From: CAYZJV01 sp964482325
GTDB lineage: Bacteria > Spirochaetota > Spirochaetia > Sphaerochaetales > Sphaerochaetaceae
Assembly: GCA_964482325.1 (NCBI GenBank)
Contig: CAYZXD010000001.1
Span: forward strand, 56,893-120,892
Reading direction: 5' to 3'
DNA length: 64,000 bases
Below, piece by piece: positions 51,575 to 60,706 of the stretch. How positions within the stretch are numbered: position 1 is the first letter of the stretch; each line of letters begins with the position of its first letter. The translations under genes were made by a program, and so were the position numbers. Below the pieces are notes generated by a model, which had not been told where the DNA came from, searched no databases, and saw only the letters and a program-made list of their open reading frames with translations.

Positions 51575-53032
51575 CTAAACCTGATACGTTGTGGAAGAGA
51601 CTTTTCCACCGGTCCCGGTCCAGTCGGTGTGGAAAAATTCTCCCTGAGGTTTATCTACCCGTTCATACGTGTGGGCGCCAAAATAATCCCGTTGTGCCTG
51701 AATCAAATTGGCTGGCAACTGTGCACTACGATAACTATCAAAAAAGGCAAGGGCACTGCTCATCGCCGGCATCGGTATACCAGCGGCAACCGCACGGGCT
51801 ATAGTGCGTCTCCAGGCTCCCTGGCAATCATCAAGGACAGAGGAGAAGTAGGGGTCGAGAATGAGATTCTGCAGGTCGGGATTGTTTGCGTAGGCTGCTT
51901 CGATTTTTTCAAGGAACACGCTCCGGATAATACAGCCGCCGCTCCACATCCGAGCAATACCCCCATAGTTCAATTGCCAGCCGTTTGTTTCTGCCGCTTC
52001 ACGCATCAACATATACCCCTGGGCATAGCTGATTATTTTTGAAGCAAGCAACGCTTTCCTCAGATCCTCCACCATTGCATGATTATCCCCTTCGATTTTC
52101 CGGTCCGGTCCGGTAAGCATCTGGGCTGCTGTAAGCCTTTCTTGCTTCATTGAAGAGAGAGATCGGGCATAGACTGCTTCGGCTATCAACGTGACCGGGA
52201 CTCCCAGTTCAAATGAATTAATGCCGGTCCATTTCCCGGTCCCTTTCTGTCCTGCTTTATCGAGAATCTTTGTCAGCAGTGGCTGACCATCGGTATCCCG
52301 GGTTTTCATAATTTCGCTGGTAATTTCTATCAGGAAACTATCGAGTTCCGTATGGTTCCATTGCGCATAAATATCGTGCATGTCATCATACGATAATCCG
52401 AATCCTTGGCGCATAACATCATAGGATTCTGCAATCATCTGCATATCACCGTACTCAATACCGTTGTGCACCATCTTTACATAGTGCCCCGATCCATTTT
52501 CTCCAACCCAGTCGCAGCAGGGTATCCTCTCTCGCACTTTTGCGGCGATGTTCTGAAACATTTCCTTGACAAGCGGCCATGCAGCCGGATTGCCTCCCGG
52601 CATGATGGACGGTCCCCGTCGAGCTCCCTCTTCACCACCACTGATGCCCGTGCCGATATATAAAATGCCCTTTGCAGCAAGTTCCTGGGCACGACGATCA
52701 GAATCTGCATAATGAGAATTTCCCCCGTCAATGATGACATCGCCGGCTTCAAGGAGGGGTAACAGCTTGGCGATGAATGCATCAACTACAGCTCCCGCTT
52801 TCACCATGAGCATCACTTTTCTTGGACGGGAAAGATATCCTACCAGTTCCCCAAGCGAGTGGGTTCCGATAATGGTATCGCGTCCTTTGGCTGCATCGGC
52901 AAGAAATGCATCCACCTTTTCTGTGGTACGGTTGTAAACGGCAACGGTGTAGCCGTGGTCATTCAGATTCAGTACAAGATTCTGTCCCATGACTGCTAAT
53001 CCGATCAATCCGATGTCAGCTTTTATATCCAT
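51575..53032 (-). CDS. gnd: 6-phosphogluconate dehydrogenase (decarboxylating)
   Basis: 485 residues from ATG 53032 (AAGGAG eight bases upstream), close to the roughly 470 usual for the family. The NADP fold is DIGLIGLAVMGQNLVLNLND. Gnd signatures are GTGISGGEEGARRGPSIMPG and HNGIEYGDMQMIAESYD, with catalytic Lys in HYVKMVHNGI. KTRDTDGQPLLTKILDKAGQ and GTGKWTGINSFELGVPVTLI follow. The C-terminal tail is AQRDYFGAHTYERVDKPQGE. It oxidises 6-phosphogluconate to ribulose-5-phosphate in the pentose phosphate pathway. It is divergent from pstS and not obviously linked to the pot operon downstream. Confidence 0.95.
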   Translation of the reverse strand: MDIKADIGLIGLAVMGQNLVLNLNDHGYTVAVYNRTTEKVDAFLADAAKGRDTIIGTHSLGELVGYLSRPRKVMLMVKAGAVVDAFIAKLLPLLEAGDVIIDGGNSHYADSDRRAQELAAKGILYIGTGISGGEEGARRGPSIMPGGNPAAWPLVKEMFQNIAAKVRERIPCCDWVGENGSGHYVKMVHNGIEYGDMQMIAESYDVMRQGFGLSYDDMHDIYAQWNHTELDSFLIEITSEIMKTRDTDGQPLLTKILDKAGQKGTGKWTGINSFELGVPVTLIAEAVYARSLSSMKQERLTAAQMLTGPDRKIEGDNHAMVEDLRKALLASKIISYAQGYMLMREAAETNGWQLNYGGIARMWSGGCIIRSVFLEKIEAAYANNPDLQNLILDPYFSSVLDDCQGAWRRTIARAVAAGIPMPAMSSALAFFDSYRSAQLPANLIQAQRDYFGAHTYERVDKPQGEFFHTDWTGTGGKVSSTTYQV

Positions 53033-53167
53033 TTCTGGGTCTCCTTGTGATGTTCTTTCCTTATTCTCTATGTAAAGTAATGAAATCAGATGAGAAGCGT
53101 CCACAAGCTGTTCCCCGGATCCCTGATCGGTCTTCTGGGTCTTCTCTATGAAGCACATATCACACAC

Positions 53168-53211
53168 TTCTCATATTATCGTAACACTTTTTTCATATTT
53201 TTTCTCTATCG
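53168..53211 (+). promoter_or_regulatory. Candidate Pho box upstream of pstS: four 11-bp direct repeats
   Basis: TTCTCATATTA, TCGTAACACTT, TTTTCATATTT and TTTCTCTATCG follow each other with exact 11-bp spacing. PhoB-family sites are tandem 11-mers with a conserved 7-mer such as CTGTCAT or CTGTAAC, and the first three units resemble that loosely. A CATAAT at 53221-53226 could be the -10 box, the distance expected when PhoB replaces -35 contacts. Confidence 0.42.
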
Positions 53212-53242
53212 TATGGTCATCATAATCCGAATGGAGGAATAT

Positions 53243-54238
53243 ATGACAAAACGAATTATCGTATTGTTGCTTGTAGTGATGGCTGTTCTGCCGGTAATTG
53301 CAGGAGGAAGCAAGGAGATCGCTCAACCATCACAGGAAAATCCGATGGCCTGGATGGAAGGTCCTTCGGTTAACGGACTGCCGGGAGTGAACCCTATCAA
53401 GGTGCGCGGAAACATTATCAGTGCAGGTAGTTCAACCGTGTATCCGCTAAGTGAAAGAATGGCTGAACGATTCAAAGAAGAAGGATATTCTGGAAACATC
53501 ACCATCGACAGTATCGGCAGTGGAGCTGGATTCGAACGGTTTACTGTCGCAGGTGAAACCGACATCGCAAATGCAAGTCGCCCGATCAAATCTGCAGAAA
53601 TTGAGGCAGCAAAGAAGATTGGACGTAATCCCATCGAATTTCGTGTAGGAACAGACGCTCTTGCAGTAACCGTCAGCAAGGAAAATACCTTCCTGGAAAA
53701 TGTGACGATGAAACAGTTGGGACAGATTTTCAGTACCGCCGAATTATGGTCGGATGTGGATCCTTCCTGGCCTTCTCAACCGATTCAGAGATTTATTCCC
53801 GGAACTGACAGTGGCACATTCGATTACTTTGCCGAGGAGGTGTTCGACAAACAATTTGAACCGCTACTCGCAGCTTCCAACTTACAGCTAAGTGAGGACG
53901 ATAATATTCTCGTACAGGGAATCGAAGGAAGCCCCTATGCAATAGGTTTCTTCGGATACGCCTATTATGCTGCGAATGCCGAATCCTTGCATATCGTCGC
54001 TATCGAAGGCGTACAGGCAAGTGCAGTAAATGTTGACAACGGCACCTATCCTCTGGCACGACCGCTGTTTATCTACTCGGATGCAACTATCATGAACGAA
54101 AAACCGCAGGTTGCAGCTTTCATTGATTTCTACCTGAGCTATGTGGATGAAGAAGTGATCGGAGTTGGCTACTTCCCGGCAAACGAGGAAGCGATCGAGC
54201 GGGGGCGGACAGCCTGGTTGAAAGCGATGGGCATGTAG
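53243..54238 (+). CDS. pstS: Phosphate-binding periplasmic protein PstS
   Basis: 331 residues from ATG 53243 (GGAGGAATAT upstream). The signal peptide is RIIVLLLVVMAVLPVIAGGS, without a lipobox Cys. PstS features are ISAGSSTVYPLSERMAERFK (phosphate-binding serines), IDSIGSGAGFERFTVAGETD, IANASRPIKSAEIE, FIPGTDSGTFDYFAEEVFD and ESLHIVAIEGVQASA. It heads pstSCAB-phoU. It is divergent from gnd, with a candidate Pho box in the 210-bp gap. Confidence 0.93.
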   Translation: MTKRIIVLLLVVMAVLPVIAGGSKEIAQPSQENPMAWMEGPSVNGLPGVNPIKVRGNIISAGSSTVYPLSERMAERFKEEGYSGNITIDSIGSGAGFERFTVAGETDIANASRPIKSAEIEAAKKIGRNPIEFRVGTDALAVTVSKENTFLENVTMKQLGQIFSTAELWSDVDPSWPSQPIQRFIPGTDSGTFDYFAEEVFDKQFEPLLAASNLQLSEDDNILVQGIEGSPYAIGFFGYAYYAANAESLHIVAIEGVQASAVNVDNGTYPLARPLFIYSDATIMNEKPQVAAFIDFYLSYVDEEVIGVGYFPANEEAIERGRTAWLKAMGM

Positions 54239-54277
54239 TGATGAATCTACACGATACTTTGCATGAGATGATACACA

Positions 54278-54305
54278 CAGGTGGGGGGAGAGCAACCCCT
54301 GCCTG
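54278..54305 (+). promoter_or_regulatory. Intercistronic hairpin between pstS and pstC
   Basis: CAGGTGGGGG (54278-54287) pairs with CCCCTGCCTG (54296-54305), 10 bp including two G-T pairs, with an 8-nt loop. There is no T-tract. It probably shields pstS mRNA or dampens downstream expression, since binding protein is needed in excess. Confidence 0.6.
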
Positions 54306-54332
54306 CAAATGTAATGAGAATTGGAGTTCTCC

Positions 54333-55235
54333 ATGACCACGATATCGAGAAAAGCTAGAATCACCTCCCGCATACCAGAGACCATCATGTTCCTGTTCGC
54401 ATTGATCTCGATTGTGATCACGGTAGGAATTGCGGTAATCCTCATCAGGGAATCCTATCTCTTCTTCAATGATCCCGCGGTTAATCTCTGGGGGTTCCTT
54501 ACGGGAAAAGAGTGGCAGCCGATGATAGATAAGTTTGGATTCCTACCATTATTGAATGCCACGTTAACCACGAGTGTCATCGCGATGTCACTCGGGATTC
54601 CAGTAGGACTGAGTGTGGCGATTTACCTCAGTGAATACGCTACTGATAGAACAAGAGCCATATTAAAACCTGTACTTGAGGTTCTTGCCGGTATCCCCAC
54701 TATTGTATATGGATATTTTGCACTCACCTTTATGACTCCTTTGCTTCGTTCGCTATTCGGTGACGGGGTCGTTGAGATTTACAACACCGCAAGCGCCGGT
54801 CTGGTGATCGGTATTCTGGTACTGCCGATGATCGCCACGATGGCTGAGGATGCCATCGGAGCCGTGCCGAAAGAACTTCGACTCGCTGCATATGCACTCG
54901 GCGGAACAAAGTTGGAAACCACCTTCAAAGTAGTTATACCCGCGGCACTCAGTGGGCTTTCAGCGACATTTCTCCTTGCACTCAGCCGAGCGATAGGAGA
55001 AACCATGGTGGTGGCACTTGCCGCTGGAGCAGGACCCAATCTGACTGCTAACCCCTTCGATGCAGCAGAGACCATCACCGGATACATAGTGCGTATCAGT
55101 GGAGGAGATGTGAGTTACAACTCGGTTGATTACAACAGTATCTTTGCCCTGGGGTTGGTATTGTTCGTCATTACCTTCACTTTGAACCTCATCAGCAGAA
55201 AGATATCGAATAGATTCCATCAGGAGTATGAATAA
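54333..55235 (+). CDS. pstC: Phosphate ABC transporter permease PstC
   Basis: 300 residues from ATG 54333 (GGAG upstream); a TTG at 54321 overlaps that ribosome site. Six helices. PstC features are FGFLPLLNATLTTSVIAMSL, YATDRTRAILKPVLEVLAGI, PTIVYGYFALTFMTP, the EAA-type loop ELRLAAYALGGTKLETTFKV, and LALSRAIGETMVVALAAGAG. Confidence 0.92.
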   Translation: MTTISRKARITSRIPETIMFLFALISIVITVGIAVILIRESYLFFNDPAVNLWGFLTGKEWQPMIDKFGFLPLLNATLTTSVIAMSLGIPVGLSVAIYLSEYATDRTRAILKPVLEVLAGIPTIVYGYFALTFMTPLLRSLFGDGVVEIYNTASAGLVIGILVLPMIATMAEDAIGAVPKELRLAAYALGGTKLETTFKVVIPAALSGLSATFLLALSRAIGETMVVALAAGAGPNLTANPFDAAETITGYIVRISGGDVSYNSVDYNSIFALGLVLFVITFTLNLISRKISNRFHQEYE

Positions 55236-55236
55236 T

Positions 55237-56496
55237 ATGGCAGATACATCGGCTTTTGGAGCAGTCACGGAAATACAGCGTTTCATGGACGCAAGAAAAC
55301 GATTGGGACTTTTTTGGCAGGTCCTATTTGTCTTCGCCACGGTTCTTGCAGTCCTGTTCCTCATACTGCTTCTCGGTTCTATACTAGACTCAGTATTCGG
55401 CTACGCTGTCATACTGAATGAGGTTGACCCTTCGACCTTAATTGCAGGTAGGGACAAGCTCGAGGATTTTTCGCGGGAAGAACTTATTTCGGTGGCAACC
55501 GAACGTCTCTCCGCGGGAATCCTCAGGCGAGTTGATTACGAGGAACCGCTGGTCGAACGATCTGATAGGGATCTTCGATCGCTCATTGAACAGTACGTTA
55601 TCAAGCCTCGGGCGCTAAGAACCTGGGGGTTCGCTGAATCCATGATCCACAGAGATACTGTAGTCTCCTTTATGGAGGAAAACAACGGCTCTTATATCGT
55701 TTTTAAAAATTGGCTGACACCGGAATTCATTGTTGCAGACCAATCTTCAGATCCGCTTAAAGCAGGTATCAGGACCGCTTTGCTCGGAAGTCTCTGGATC
55801 ATCCTCATTACTTTGCTCTTTGCTTTCCCTATCGGTGTGGGAGCAGCAATCTATCTGCAGGAGTATGCCAGAGATAATCGCCTTAATCGTATACTCCAAC
55901 TGAATATCTTCAATCTTTCTGCAGTTCCCTCAATCATTTACGGACTGCTGGGGTTGGCGGTGTTCGTTCGTGCGATGGAGCCTATTACCAGTGGGTCCCT
56001 TTTCAGCAATGTAATCGACAATACCGCAAATGGAAGGACGATACTCAGTGGAGGACTCACCCTTGGGCTACTTGTGCTGCCGATTATCATCATCAACACG
56101 CAGGAGGCACTCAAAGCCGTCCCGGATTCCCTGCGAATGAGTTCCTATGGGATTGGTGCGACAAAATGGCAGACCATTTGGCATCAGGTGTTGCCAGTAA
56201 GCATTGATAGGATACTTACCGGTACTATTCTCGCACTCTCAAGAGCTTTGGGAGAAACTGCTCCTTTGGTGGTGATCGGAGCCTCGACTTTCATCAGTGT
56301 CGACCCTGCCGGAATCTTCAGTAAATTCACTACCTTACCCATACAAATCTATCAATGGTCCGCACGACCGCAAGGAGCCTACAGGAATATCGCAGCTGCA
56401 GCAATTGTTGCCCTGTTAATCCTGCTATTGGTGATGAATAGTGTAGCAATTTATACACGTGACAAGATCGCAAGAAAGAAGAGGTTGGAAGCATGA
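55237..56496 (+). CDS. pstA: Phosphate ABC transporter permease PstA, long form
   Basis: 419 residues from ATG 55237; ATG 55228 has AGGAG only one base away and is less likely. The usual PstA core is at the C-terminal two thirds: LLGSLWIILITLLFAFPIGV, NIFNLSAVPSIIYGLLGLAV, DSLRMSSYGIGATKWQTIWH and ALSRALGETAPLVVIGAST. Between the first helix and this core is an insertion of about 130 hydrophilic residues (LIAGRDKLEDFSREELISVA, WGFAESMIHRDTVVSFMEEN), probably extracytoplasmic. Long PstA forms with such a region are known in several phyla. Its stop overlaps pstB by 4 bp. Confidence 0.9.
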   Translation: MADTSAFGAVTEIQRFMDARKRLGLFWQVLFVFATVLAVLFLILLLGSILDSVFGYAVILNEVDPSTLIAGRDKLEDFSREELISVATERLSAGILRRVDYEEPLVERSDRDLRSLIEQYVIKPRALRTWGFAESMIHRDTVVSFMEENNGSYIVFKNWLTPEFIVADQSSDPLKAGIRTALLGSLWIILITLLFAFPIGVGAAIYLQEYARDNRLNRILQLNIFNLSAVPSIIYGLLGLAVFVRAMEPITSGSLFSNVIDNTANGRTILSGGLTLGLLVLPIIIINTQEALKAVPDSLRMSSYGIGATKWQTIWHQVLPVSIDRILTGTILALSRALGETAPLVVIGASTFISVDPAGIFSKFTTLPIQIYQWSARPQGAYRNIAAAAIVALLILLLVMNSVAIYTRDKIARKKRLEA

Positions 56497-57320
56497 ATTC
56501 AGCAGCATTGTCGAATCAAGAACCCAAGATGGTATCTATGGATATGGGGCAATACAGGAAAAGAGTACTGCAATTAGCGGATGTGAACATCTACTATGGG
56601 GCGTTTCATGCCGTAAAAGATGCCTCATTGGAAATCTATGAAAAGCAGGTAACGGCATTCATCGGTCCTTCGGGATGTGGAAAGAGTACCGTGTTGAGAA
56701 GCATTAACCGGATGAACGATATGATTCCGGGAGCTACTATGCATGGTTCGGTTTTTTTCCACGGAGAGAATCTCTATGGACTTCAGGTCGATCCTGTTTT
56801 GGTCCGAAGAAGAATCGGGATGGTGTTTCAGAAACCGAACCCCTTTCCGAAAAGTATTTACGAGAATATTGCATGGGGTGCCCGCATCAACGGTTTCACG
56901 GGTAATTATGATCAATTAGTCGAACAGAGTCTGAAAGATGCCGCCCTCTGGGATGAAGTGAAGGATAAGCTCAAACAGAATGCACTGAGGCTCAGTGGGG
57001 GACAGCAACAGCGGCTTTGTATCGCACGGGCAATCGCGGTTTCCCCGGAGGTGATCCTCATGGATGAACCGGCATCCGCTCTTGACCCCATCGCAACGGG
57101 AAGGATCGAAGAACTGATTCTTGAGTTGAAGAAGGATTATTCCATTGTCATCGTTACCCATAACATGGGACAAGCCTCTCGTGTGTCCGATTATACGGCA
57201 TTTTTTATGGTTGATGACCACAGAACCGGGTATCTGCAGGAATATGCACCTACGGAGCAGTTATTTCTCAACCCGACACATAAAAAGACTGAGGAATATA
57301 TCTCGGGTAAGTTCGGTTGA
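56493..57320 (+). CDS. pstB: Phosphate ABC transporter ATPase PstB
   Basis: A 275-residue ATPase. Walker A is FIGPSGCGKSTVLRSINRMN; the Q-loop region is MVFQKPNPFPKSIYENIAWG; the signature is LRLSGGQQQRLCIARAIAVS; Walker B is VILMDEPASALDPIATGRIE; the H-loop is VIVTHNMGQASRVSD. An extra N-terminal stretch of about 25 residues precedes the core; ATG codons at residues 13, 16 and 18 are alternative starts. The first ATG overlaps the pstA stop, favouring the long form. Confidence 0.94.
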   Translation: MNSAALSNQEPKMVSMDMGQYRKRVLQLADVNIYYGAFHAVKDASLEIYEKQVTAFIGPSGCGKSTVLRSINRMNDMIPGATMHGSVFFHGENLYGLQVDPVLVRRRIGMVFQKPNPFPKSIYENIAWGARINGFTGNYDQLVEQSLKDAALWDEVKDKLKQNALRLSGGQQQRLCIARAIAVSPEVILMDEPASALDPIATGRIEELILELKKDYSIVIVTHNMGQASRVSDYTAFFMVDDHRTGYLQEYAPTEQLFLNPTHKKTEEYISGKFG

Positions 57321-57358
57321 TGGTACCGATCAGGATTAATAGAGGAGGGTTCACGATT

Positions 57359-58069
57359 ATGGAATTGAAAAGTGCCCATACACTGGATGATAAAATGCGT
57401 TTTTATCAAGAGATGCTTATTCAGATGGTCAATAGGGTTGAGGATGCGATTTATCAAGCACAACATGCCTTTTTACACCATGATGTCACGTTAGCAAGAA
57501 AAGTGGTTGCCGATGATTGGTTTATTGATCAATTGCAGGAGATGGTGGAAAACGATGGAGTGAGAATGCTGATCTCAGAAGCCCCGTACGGTCATTACAT
57601 GCGACACATTATTGCGGGAATGAAGATCGTATCAAGTTTGGAACGGATGGGAGATCATGCAGCTCATTTGGCAAAAATGTCGATTGAACAGGAGTATGAA
57701 TTATGTTCACCGTTTGTAGAGCGGATCGGTGAAATGGCCTTGCTCGGTGCTACGATGATACGGAAAGCTGTTGAAGCATTTATGGATGTGAAGGCGGAAA
57801 AGGCAATTGAGGTGGCCGCAATGGATGATAAAATGGATGAGATGCGCGATGCTCTCAATACTGATTTATTCGCCACTAAACCTTCTTCTCCTGGAGAGAT
57901 GGAACGAGTACTTAACTTATTTTATCTGACCAAGGAGATGGAACGTCTGGGAGACCATGTGACTACCATCTGCCGTTGGATCGTGTATATGGATAAAGGG
58001 CTTAGACCGAAACTCAATGGACCTCGTGAGCAAAAGGATGTACCGGCTGGATCCGGTTGGGGTGTATGA
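57359..58069 (+). CDS. phoU: Phosphate signalling protein PhoU
   Basis: 236 residues from ATG 57359 (GAGGAGG ten bases upstream). Two PhoU three-helix repeats carry the family motif: SLERMGDHAAHLAKMSIEQE (about residue 96) and TKEMERLGDHVTTICRWIVY (about residue 198). It couples Pst transport state to the PhoR kinase. It lies 38 bp after pstB and converges on phoR with a 12-bp gap, so the pho genes form one regulatory island in two opposing operons. Confidence 0.92.
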   Translation: MELKSAHTLDDKMRFYQEMLIQMVNRVEDAIYQAQHAFLHHDVTLARKVVADDWFIDQLQEMVENDGVRMLISEAPYGHYMRHIIAGMKIVSSLERMGDHAAHLAKMSIEQEYELCSPFVERIGEMALLGATMIRKAVEAFMDVKAEKAIEVAAMDDKMDEMRDALNTDLFATKPSSPGEMERVLNLFYLTKEMERLGDHVTTICRWIVYMDKGLRPKLNGPREQKDVPAGSGWGV

Positions 58070-58081
58070 TGCTTACGGCTC

Positions 58082-59968
58082 CTAGTCTTTACGATAAAAT
58101 GATTCGCTGCGAATTTTGAGTTTTTCCATTCCGATGGATGAACGGGGGAGGGTGATCGTGAAAGTGCTCCCTTCTCCCGGTTTACTTGCTACCACGACAG
58201 TGCCTTCATGTATTGCCACGATATGTTTCACAATAGATAAACCGAGTCCGGTTCCTCCTTGACTGCGACTACGTGCCGTATCGACACGGTAGAATCGTTC
58301 AAAGATCCGTTGCTGAGCCTCTTGAGGAATACCATAACCAGTATCGATTACCTGGAACGTCACTGATGGTTCATGAACTTCTGCAACGAGTGATACGGTA
58401 CTTCCCTCATCACTATAGGTGATGGCATTGGAGAGTAAATTTGCCAAAGCCTGGACAAGGAGCATGCCATTGCCCCAAAGTTCCAATTCCTCTGGATTGA
58501 TGATCTTTGTTTCAATCGTTGTGTCTCTCTGTTGTGCCTTATACCGACAATAATTCACTGTTTCAGAGATAATTTGTTCTACAGAAGCCCAGGTGCAGGT
58601 CGGTTTTTCATGGTACTGTTCGAGCGAAGAGAGGAGCAGCAGGTCTTCAACAATTCTCTGCATGTTTTTTGCCTGCCGATCGATAATAGAGATGAAGTGA
58701 GTTGTCTCCTCTGCATCATGAGTATCATCCGTTAATAGTCCCGTGAATCCTACAATTGCAGTAATAGGTGTTTTAAGTTCATGGGATACATTGGCAACGA
58801 AATCTTTTCGCACCTGCTCAAGACGCTGTAATTCGGTGATGTCGTTTATCGTGATTACCACACCTGTGATGGCTGTACCTAAGTACATCGGAACGGTTGT
58901 TACTTTCAGTGTTCTGGCGAGGTTCTGCCCTGTGATCCGTGCCGTTTCTCCGAACAGGTGTCCGTATCGTACAATCGTTATCTCTCCATGAGTGCCTGCT
59001 TCCAGTGTTGTTGTGCAGATATCGATGATTCTGTTGGATCGTATGACATGGGTGAGCAGGGTTCCTTCAATCGGTTGATTTTCCCTATCCGAATGTTCCG
59101 GACTGAATAACAGTTGAATTGCAGCATTATTGGCAATTTGTACCACAAGTTTTTCATCAACCAATACGATGCCTTCGGTCATACTCTCGAGCAGCGTTTC
59201 CAGGCGAGCCCGACCTTCATGCACTTCGCCCAGAGTCTGTTTCAACCGTTCAGCCATAGTTTCCATAGTTGATGCAAGTTCTGCCAATTCTACCGGGCGA
59301 TCAATTTTTATCCTTGCATCGAGATCGCCAGCGGCATACTGTTCAGCTGTTTTATGTATTTTCTTTAAAGGCTTTGTGATAGTCGTGATGCTTCTGGTGG
59401 TAATGACGCCCACAAGTACAATAAGAATCAGTAACCCATTGGTAAAAAGCTCGCGGTAGGTATGTTGATACCCTGCAAGTTGATTCAAGGTAGTTGAAAC
59501 GCGGAGAATCGCAATATCAGGAAGTGCATCAACTCTCAATGCATGGTAGAGTACCGGAAGTCCCTGTGTGTCGCTTCGACGCTCACTCGTCCCCTTTCCC
59601 TGAGTTAACGCTTTCTGGACCTCTTGTCGCCAAAAATGGTTATCCAGTTCCTCTTCCGGATAATCGGAATCATACAATACCATCCCAGCAGGATCTATTA
59701 TGGTGATGCGAAGGTGAGTTGTTTCATTGAACTGATCTAAGGTCCCTCTCATTACCGATGAGACCAAACCATCAGCATCTGATACAGCTGGTCCGTGTAC
59801 CAGGACTTCCTTCAGATAATCACTAGTATCTGAAAGCATCGCATAGGTAGTCTCCCGTAGTGTCGTATTGAAGGAGCGCAAAGCTACAAAAAAACTTCCA
59901 AGCAAAGCCAGAAGCAGGACACTTACGGTAAGTACTATTAATTGCTTCCGGATGCTCTTTCCAATCAT
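58082..59968 (-). CDS. phoR: Phosphate-regulon sensor histidine kinase PhoR
   Basis: A 628-residue membrane kinase. The first helix is about residues 10-32; a periplasmic loop of about 145 residues follows (DTSDYLKEVLVHGPAVSDAD, longer than in enteric PhoR); the second helix is GLLILIVLVGVITTRSITTI. The HAMP segment is TKPLKKIHKTAEQYAAGDLD. A PAS domain spans about 255-375 (LLESMTEGIVLVDEKLVVQI). The HisKA box is VANVSHELKTPITAIVGFTG. The ATPase domain has NLLSNAITYSD, VIDTGYGIPQEAQQ and QGGTGLGLSIVKHIVAIHEG. Its start overlaps the phoB stop by 4 bp. Confidence 0.9.
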   Translation of the reverse strand: MIGKSIRKQLIVLTVSVLLLALLGSFFVALRSFNTTLRETTYAMLSDTSDYLKEVLVHGPAVSDADGLVSSVMRGTLDQFNETTHLRITIIDPAGMVLYDSDYPEEELDNHFWRQEVQKALTQGKGTSERRSDTQGLPVLYHALRVDALPDIAILRVSTTLNQLAGYQHTYRELFTNGLLILIVLVGVITTRSITTITKPLKKIHKTAEQYAAGDLDARIKIDRPVELAELASTMETMAERLKQTLGEVHEGRARLETLLESMTEGIVLVDEKLVVQIANNAAIQLLFSPEHSDRENQPIEGTLLTHVIRSNRIIDICTTTLEAGTHGEITIVRYGHLFGETARITGQNLARTLKVTTVPMYLGTAITGVVITINDITELQRLEQVRKDFVANVSHELKTPITAIVGFTGLLTDDTHDAEETTHFISIIDRQAKNMQRIVEDLLLLSSLEQYHEKPTCTWASVEQIISETVNYCRYKAQQRDTTIETKIINPEELELWGNGMLLVQALANLLSNAITYSDEGSTVSLVAEVHEPSVTFQVIDTGYGIPQEAQQRIFERFYRVDTARSRSQGGTGLGLSIVKHIVAIHEGTVVVASKPGEGSTFTITLPRSSIGMEKLKIRSESFYRKD

Positions 59969-60672
59969 GCCGGCTCCTGTAATGAGTATCCGATACCCCA
60001 GACAGTTTTGATTGTTGTGCCTCCCTTTCCCATTTTGCGTCGGAGGCTGGCAATCTGAACATCAATTGATCGTTCGGTTACCGGATAATCACTGCCGCGC
60101 ATCTCGGTGATTATTTGATTGCGCGTATATACACGTCCGGGAGATGATGCCAACAGGTGAAGCAGATTGAATTCTCCTGCGGTGAGATTCAGCTGTTCAT
60201 TATCCCAGAATGCCTCATAGCGAGAGATGTCGATAAACAGATTACCCACCTGTAATTGATTCGATTCAGGTTCCTGAGCTTCGCGATGTGCTTGGAAAGT
60301 TCTTCGCAGCAGTGCTTTTACATTTGCTACGAGTACTTTTGGAGAAAACGGCTTCGGTAGATAGTTGTCGGCCCCGAGCTCCAATCCGGTAATAATATCA
60401 CTTTCGTCAGTTCGAGCCGACACGATGATTACCGGTAAGTCTGCCTTTGCCCACGAAAAACGGAGGGTTTTCAGGACTTCTATACCGCTCTTTCCAGGAA
60501 GCATAAGATCGAGCATGATGAGGTCCAGAGGCTGTTCTTTAATGATACTGAGTGCTTCATCTCCAGAAGCCGCGCGGAGGGTGACATACCCTTCTCTTTT
60601 CAGGTGATAGCAGATAAGGTCCTGAATGTCCGGCTCATCTTCAACTACCAGTATCGTGCAACCATCGCTCAT
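59965..60672 (-). CDS. phoB: Phosphate-regulon response regulator PhoB (OmpR/PhoB family)
   Basis: 235 residues from ATG 60672. The frame extends to 60732, with possible starts at 60699 and 60732; no ribosome site is strong, so the start is provisional. The receiver domain has ILVVEDEPDIQDLICYHLKR, LIMLDLMLPGKSGIEVLKTL (phospho-Asp), VIIVSARTDE and ADNYLPKPFSPKVLVANVKA. The winged helix has LNLTAGEFNLLHLLASSPGR, VYTRNQIITEMRGSDYPVTE and RSIDVQIASLRRKMGKGG. It works with PhoR and probably binds the tandem 11-mers before pstS. Confidence 0.9.
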   Translation of the reverse strand: MSDGCTILVVEDEPDIQDLICYHLKREGYVTLRAASGDEALSIIKEQPLDLIMLDLMLPGKSGIEVLKTLRFSWAKADLPVIIVSARTDESDIITGLELGADNYLPKPFSPKVLVANVKALLRRTFQAHREAQEPESNQLQVGNLFIDISRYEAFWDNEQLNLTAGEFNLLHLLASSPGRVYTRNQIITEMRGSDYPVTERSIDVQIASLRRKMGKGGTTIKTVWGIGYSLQEPA

Positions 60673-60706
60673 ATGCTTACTGTATCGAAAAACACCCATC
60701 CTGTCA

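Noticed and set aside
53090..53242. N-terminal extension of PstS up to 53090
   Set aside because: It would cover the promoter and the 11-bp repeats, lacks a ribosome site and puts about 50 residues before a normal signal peptide.
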